A stretch of DNA of 64,000 bases from Deinandra increscens subsp. villosa (Eukaryota > Streptophyta > Magnoliopsida > Asterales > Asteraceae): the NCBI GenBank assembly GCA_039602395.1, contig JBCNJP010000024.1:708295-772294 (forward strand), in the 5' to 3' direction. Shown here piece by piece: positions 61,538-64,000 of the stretch. The notes beneath the pieces are model-generated. The model was not told where the DNA came from. It did no database searches and worked only from the letters and a program-made list of their open reading frames with translations. The first letter of the stretch is position 1. Every line of letters starts with the position of its first letter. The translations under genes were made by a program, and so were the position numbers.

Positions 61538-61663
61538 CTTTGGCTTCATTCCTGTTATTTCATTTGGGAGACTGCACTGATTAAGATCCAGAGTCCCTAC
61601 AACAACTCGATCCTCTCCATCGTGTAAATACTGCACCAGATTTTTGGTGAAAGAGTTGGACAT
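61538..61663 (-). pseudogene. single exon fragment resembling a plant GNAT acetyltransferase
   Basis: The minus strand reads NLVQYLHDGEDRVVVGTLDL then NQCSLPNEITGMKPK, directly followed by a GTAG donor-like site at 61,537. The VVGTLDLNQC...LP(N/D)EITGMKPK stretch is characteristic of a family of plant GCN5-related N-acetyltransferases, in which it precedes the acetyl-CoA binding core. Two residues seem to be missing after NQC. I see no following or preceding exon, so this is a fragment or decayed gene. The identification is from memory of the family motif and is moderate. Confidence 0.45.
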
Positions 61664-61776
61664 TGGGTTTCAAAACTTTCTAATATTTGAATAACATAAG
61701 ACAAAATTTTATAATATTCAAATGTCGATAAACTTGGAAAGCAATTTTTTATTATTATTAATTTTCTTTTATGTAA

Positions 61777-62754
61777 GACCACCCACATCAATAACATCCC
61801 ACATACCACCTTTTTGGTCCAGTCAGCATGCCACATCATGTACTTCCCACATACCACAAAACCCACTTTTTTTCCACATCAAGTACTTCCCCACATACCA
61901 CCTTTTACTTTCCACATCACCATTTTATTTAATCTTTATTTATTTATAACGGCTATATTTTTATTAAAAAAAATAATTTAATATTAAATTATTATTAAAT
62001 GTTAACGGCTATTTTATTTAAAATTTAAAATTTTTTATATTTAATAAAAAAAATTTAAACATGGAAATCCTACATTACTTTTATTAAAACAAACCAAATT
62101 TAAACAACGCAACAAATCCTAAAAGTTTAACTTATTGAAAACATGAAATTAAACATGGAAACCCTAAGCCTCATCATCTTCTTCTTCCTCCTCAGACATG
62201 ATATGATGGTGGGTTTCGGTTTGAGTTTCTGTTTGGGGTTGAGTTTGAGTTTGAGTTGTTGTGATCCATTTGGAAGTTTGAATTTGCAGAAATTTGATGA
62301 GAAATGAGAAGTTTGCAGAAATTTGAGAGAAATGAGAGGTTTGATGTGTGAATGAAATGAATAAATGAAGTGGTATTTATAGATTTTTTGAAAAAACTAG
62401 CCGTTATAATAAGACAAAAAAAAAACTAGCCGTTTTTTTAAAAAAAAATTATTAAATTTAATGTTTTAATTAATTATGAATTTTAGAAATTTTTTCAGAT
62501 TTGTTTTTAAATTTATTTATATTTTATTTGTATTATTAAATGTTAAAATAAAACAAAAATAATTTGAATGTTTAAATATGATAACCGGTAAAAAGAAAAA
62601 AGAAAAGAGAAAAGGATTCAAGTGGGTCCCGCAAATGTCTCGTACGTGGAGGTATGTGACAGACGTACGTACGTCGCGATGTACGTACTCCACAACAGAT
62701 ACGTACGTACGTAGGGACGTACGTACGCCTATTTCTCCTTTGATGTGGGCGGTC
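61777..62754 (-). mobile_element. PIF/Harbinger-like element with a residual ORF start
   Basis: The terminal inverted repeats GACCACCCACATCAA and TTGATGTGGGCGGTC are flanked by TAA on both sides (61,774-61,776 and 62,755-62,757). The total is 978 bp. On the minus strand around 62,255-62,180 a short frame opens MDHNNSNSNSTPNRNSNR and soon stops. AACGGCTA/TAGCCGTT pairs and a GTACGTAC-rich block at 62,640-62,730 lie inside. No transposase domain is present. Confidence 0.85.
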
Positions 62755-62976
62755 TAAAAGGAAAGATAGCGTTTAGAGAATTAGAACACTGAGAAGTTCA
62801 AATTTTTTAAAAGGACAAAAGTACATAGAACTAAAACAAAAGTTCAAGAAATTAACAATAACACAAATATGAGGAAAAAAGTTGTTACTATTGTTAATTT
62901 AAAGCATTAACTATTTACTAGTTAGAAAACCTAGAAAAAGAAATGTTTGTTTTATAATTCACCTATATACAGTATA

Positions 62977-63379
62977 CTAGGTTAGTAATCCGTGTACTAC
63001 ACGGGCTGTATATAGATTCATAATATTAGATAAATACAAATGAAAAAGATAATGATTAAGAAATTTGAAAATTTTGACTCATATAAAATTCTTATAATAT
63101 ATTAGATAATAATTTAATACATTTAAGAAATTTATTATGTTTGACAAGTTACTTTTTATAAAAAGATTATTATTGAGTAAATTAATCAAATCTACATTAA
63201 TTTTATCAAAATTTTAAAATAAAATTTTAGTTTTGACAAAATTGGTAATTAATCTTAATTGATGATTTACTAAATTGGTAATTGATTGTGAGTTTGACAT
63301 GTGGCGATGGTGATGTGGAGTCTTTATAAATGAGACATGTGGCACAAATTTTATTGCTTTATTAGGATTAAGATTAAGA
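62977..63379 (-). mobile_element. non-autonomous Helitron, copy 4
   Basis: The minus strand starts TCTTAATCTTAATCCTAATA at 63,379 after an A and ends CTAG at 62,977 before a T. The terminal hairpin reads CCCGTGTAGTACACGG. It is 403 bp, about 40 bp longer than copy 3, and has the same internal ACATGT(G/C)...ATTGATTACCAA-type blocks. Confidence 0.85.
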
Positions 63380-63458
63380 TTTATCCCAACAGTAGAGTCC
63401 CAAATTGCTCACAGGAATCAGAGACAACCAAAACACAGAACCAACTTTGTCTAGTTCC

Positions 63459-63580
63459 ACCACTTAGGTTGTAGCCTAGTGGTAAGGGGCAAAGCCTCTT
63501 TGATGAAAGACCAAGGTTCAAACCTTGACATGGTGAAAATTGGGGTAGAAATAAAAATTAGCCATTAAAAAAAAAAAAAA
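63459..63580 (+). mobile_element. tRNA-derived SINE
   Basis: The A-box-like TAGCCTAGTGGTAAGG (63,472-63,487) and B-box GGTTCAAACCT (63,515-63,525) are spaced as in tRNA-type promoters. An A tail of 14 follows at 63,567-63,580. CTTTGTCTAGTTCC and CTCTGTCTAGTTTC (12 of 14) flank it as a target duplication. It differs from the SINE family at 15.4 and 40.0 kb. Confidence 0.85.
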
Positions 63581-63594
63581 CTCTGTCTAGTTTC

Positions 63595-63974
63595 ATTGGA
63601 GGTTTGAAATATGCCAAGCCGAAGATAGGATCAGCACCAAATAAATATCAGGCAACTAACATACTGGACCTAGTGTAGCGTGATGGTACCTAGCTTACAT
63701 GAAGAACATAATCCCTCTGGAAAACTCTTTCTTTGTGAAAAGAAAGATGTGGCATTGATGCAAGAGATCCTTTGAACCCGCAACAAAAGCCATACAAAGA
63801 TGAAAGGAAACCCAAACAAACAACAACAACAACAAAATTACATAGACAAAACTAATCGAGTCAAGGAAGAGAATTCTGCTCTTCACCCACACCAGGCTTA
63901 AGCTTTTGATTTGGGCATTCTGTCAACCGAAGGGGTTTTGTCGCTGAAGACCACCTCATTTCTCATTCTTCATA
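63595..63974 (-). other. spacer, possibly the 3' end of an unknown gene
   Basis: A short minus-strand frame reads EVVFSDKTPSVDRMPKSKA and stops at 63,898-63,900, followed on that strand by a T-rich tract. It could be a terminal exon plus 3' UTR cut off by the Helitron end at 63,975. Nothing identifies the gene. Confidence 0.2.
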
Positions 63975-64000
63975 CTAGGTTTGCTACCCGTGTGTTACAC
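63975..64000 (-). mobile_element. Helitron 3' terminus, copy 5, cut by the window edge
   Basis: CTAGGTTTGCTACCCGTGTG at the right edge matches the minus-strand terminus of copies 1 and 4 (CTAGGTTAGTAA..CGTGTA). It is preceded by A, that is T on the element strand. Most of the element lies outside the window. Confidence 0.6.

Noticed and set aside
63472..63525. A tRNA gene (A and B boxes)
   Set aside because: No cloverleaf or acceptor stem; an A tail and flanking duplication show that it is a SINE.

Overview
This is a 64 kb piece of plant nuclear DNA. Two intron-containing plant genes are recognisable (INO80 and a cytokinin dehydrogenase). Most of the rest is plant transposable elements: Ty1/copia and Ty3/gypsy LTR elements, L1-type LINEs, tRNA-derived SINEs, Helitrons, and hAT, MULE and PIF/Harbinger MITEs. 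Long runs are AT-rich, and one 500-base run of N marks an assembly gap. The LTRs with TGTCACACCC termini and the FAR1-like repeats suggest an Asteraceae genome to me, but that is inference and no species can be named.

Layout. 1-7,794 (minus): the 5' two thirds of INO80, 16 exons, reading frame intact, running off the left edge. 8,760-11,745: a dead copia element (LTR end, primer site, gag) split by about 2.2 kb of gypsy-like LTR DNA. 12,352-16,199 (minus): a complete five-exon cytokinin dehydrogenase gene whose first intron carries a hAT-type MITE and a SINE. 16,957-24,620: a nest of LTR fragments including two LTR ends in opposite orientation, a hairpin MITE and a minisatellite of GGTTTTC/GAAAACC units. 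25-33 kb: a fold-back MITE, two L1 LINE tails (one with an unusual junction), a hAT element, two Helitrons (one carrying a Harbinger MITE) and a 506-bp-offset duplication. 33.5-36.3 kb: the 3' half of a copia element with an open pol frame. 36.4-39.6 kb (minus): a decayed FAR1-RELATED SEQUENCE gene. 40-46 kb: SINE, Helitron, MULE and Harbinger elements. 47.5-48.6 kb: a gypsy remnant. 50.8-55.9 kb: a structurally complete and young Tork-type copia element. 57-64 kb: a hAT element, the gap, a gene-exon fragment, a Harbinger element, a SINE and two more Helitron ends.

The two host genes are unrelated in function: INO80 is the ATPase of a nuclear chromatin remodeller, and CKX degrades cytokinins. 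They are on the same strand and separated by retroelement debris. No bacterial operon, CRISPR array, rRNA or tRNA gene was seen. The most interesting structures are a Helitron family with five ends in one window, a perfect 26-bp inverted repeat at the 5' junction of a LINE, a probable GC-AG intron in INO80, a copia element with near-identical LTRs but three frame breaks, and nested insertions with clear target-site duplications.
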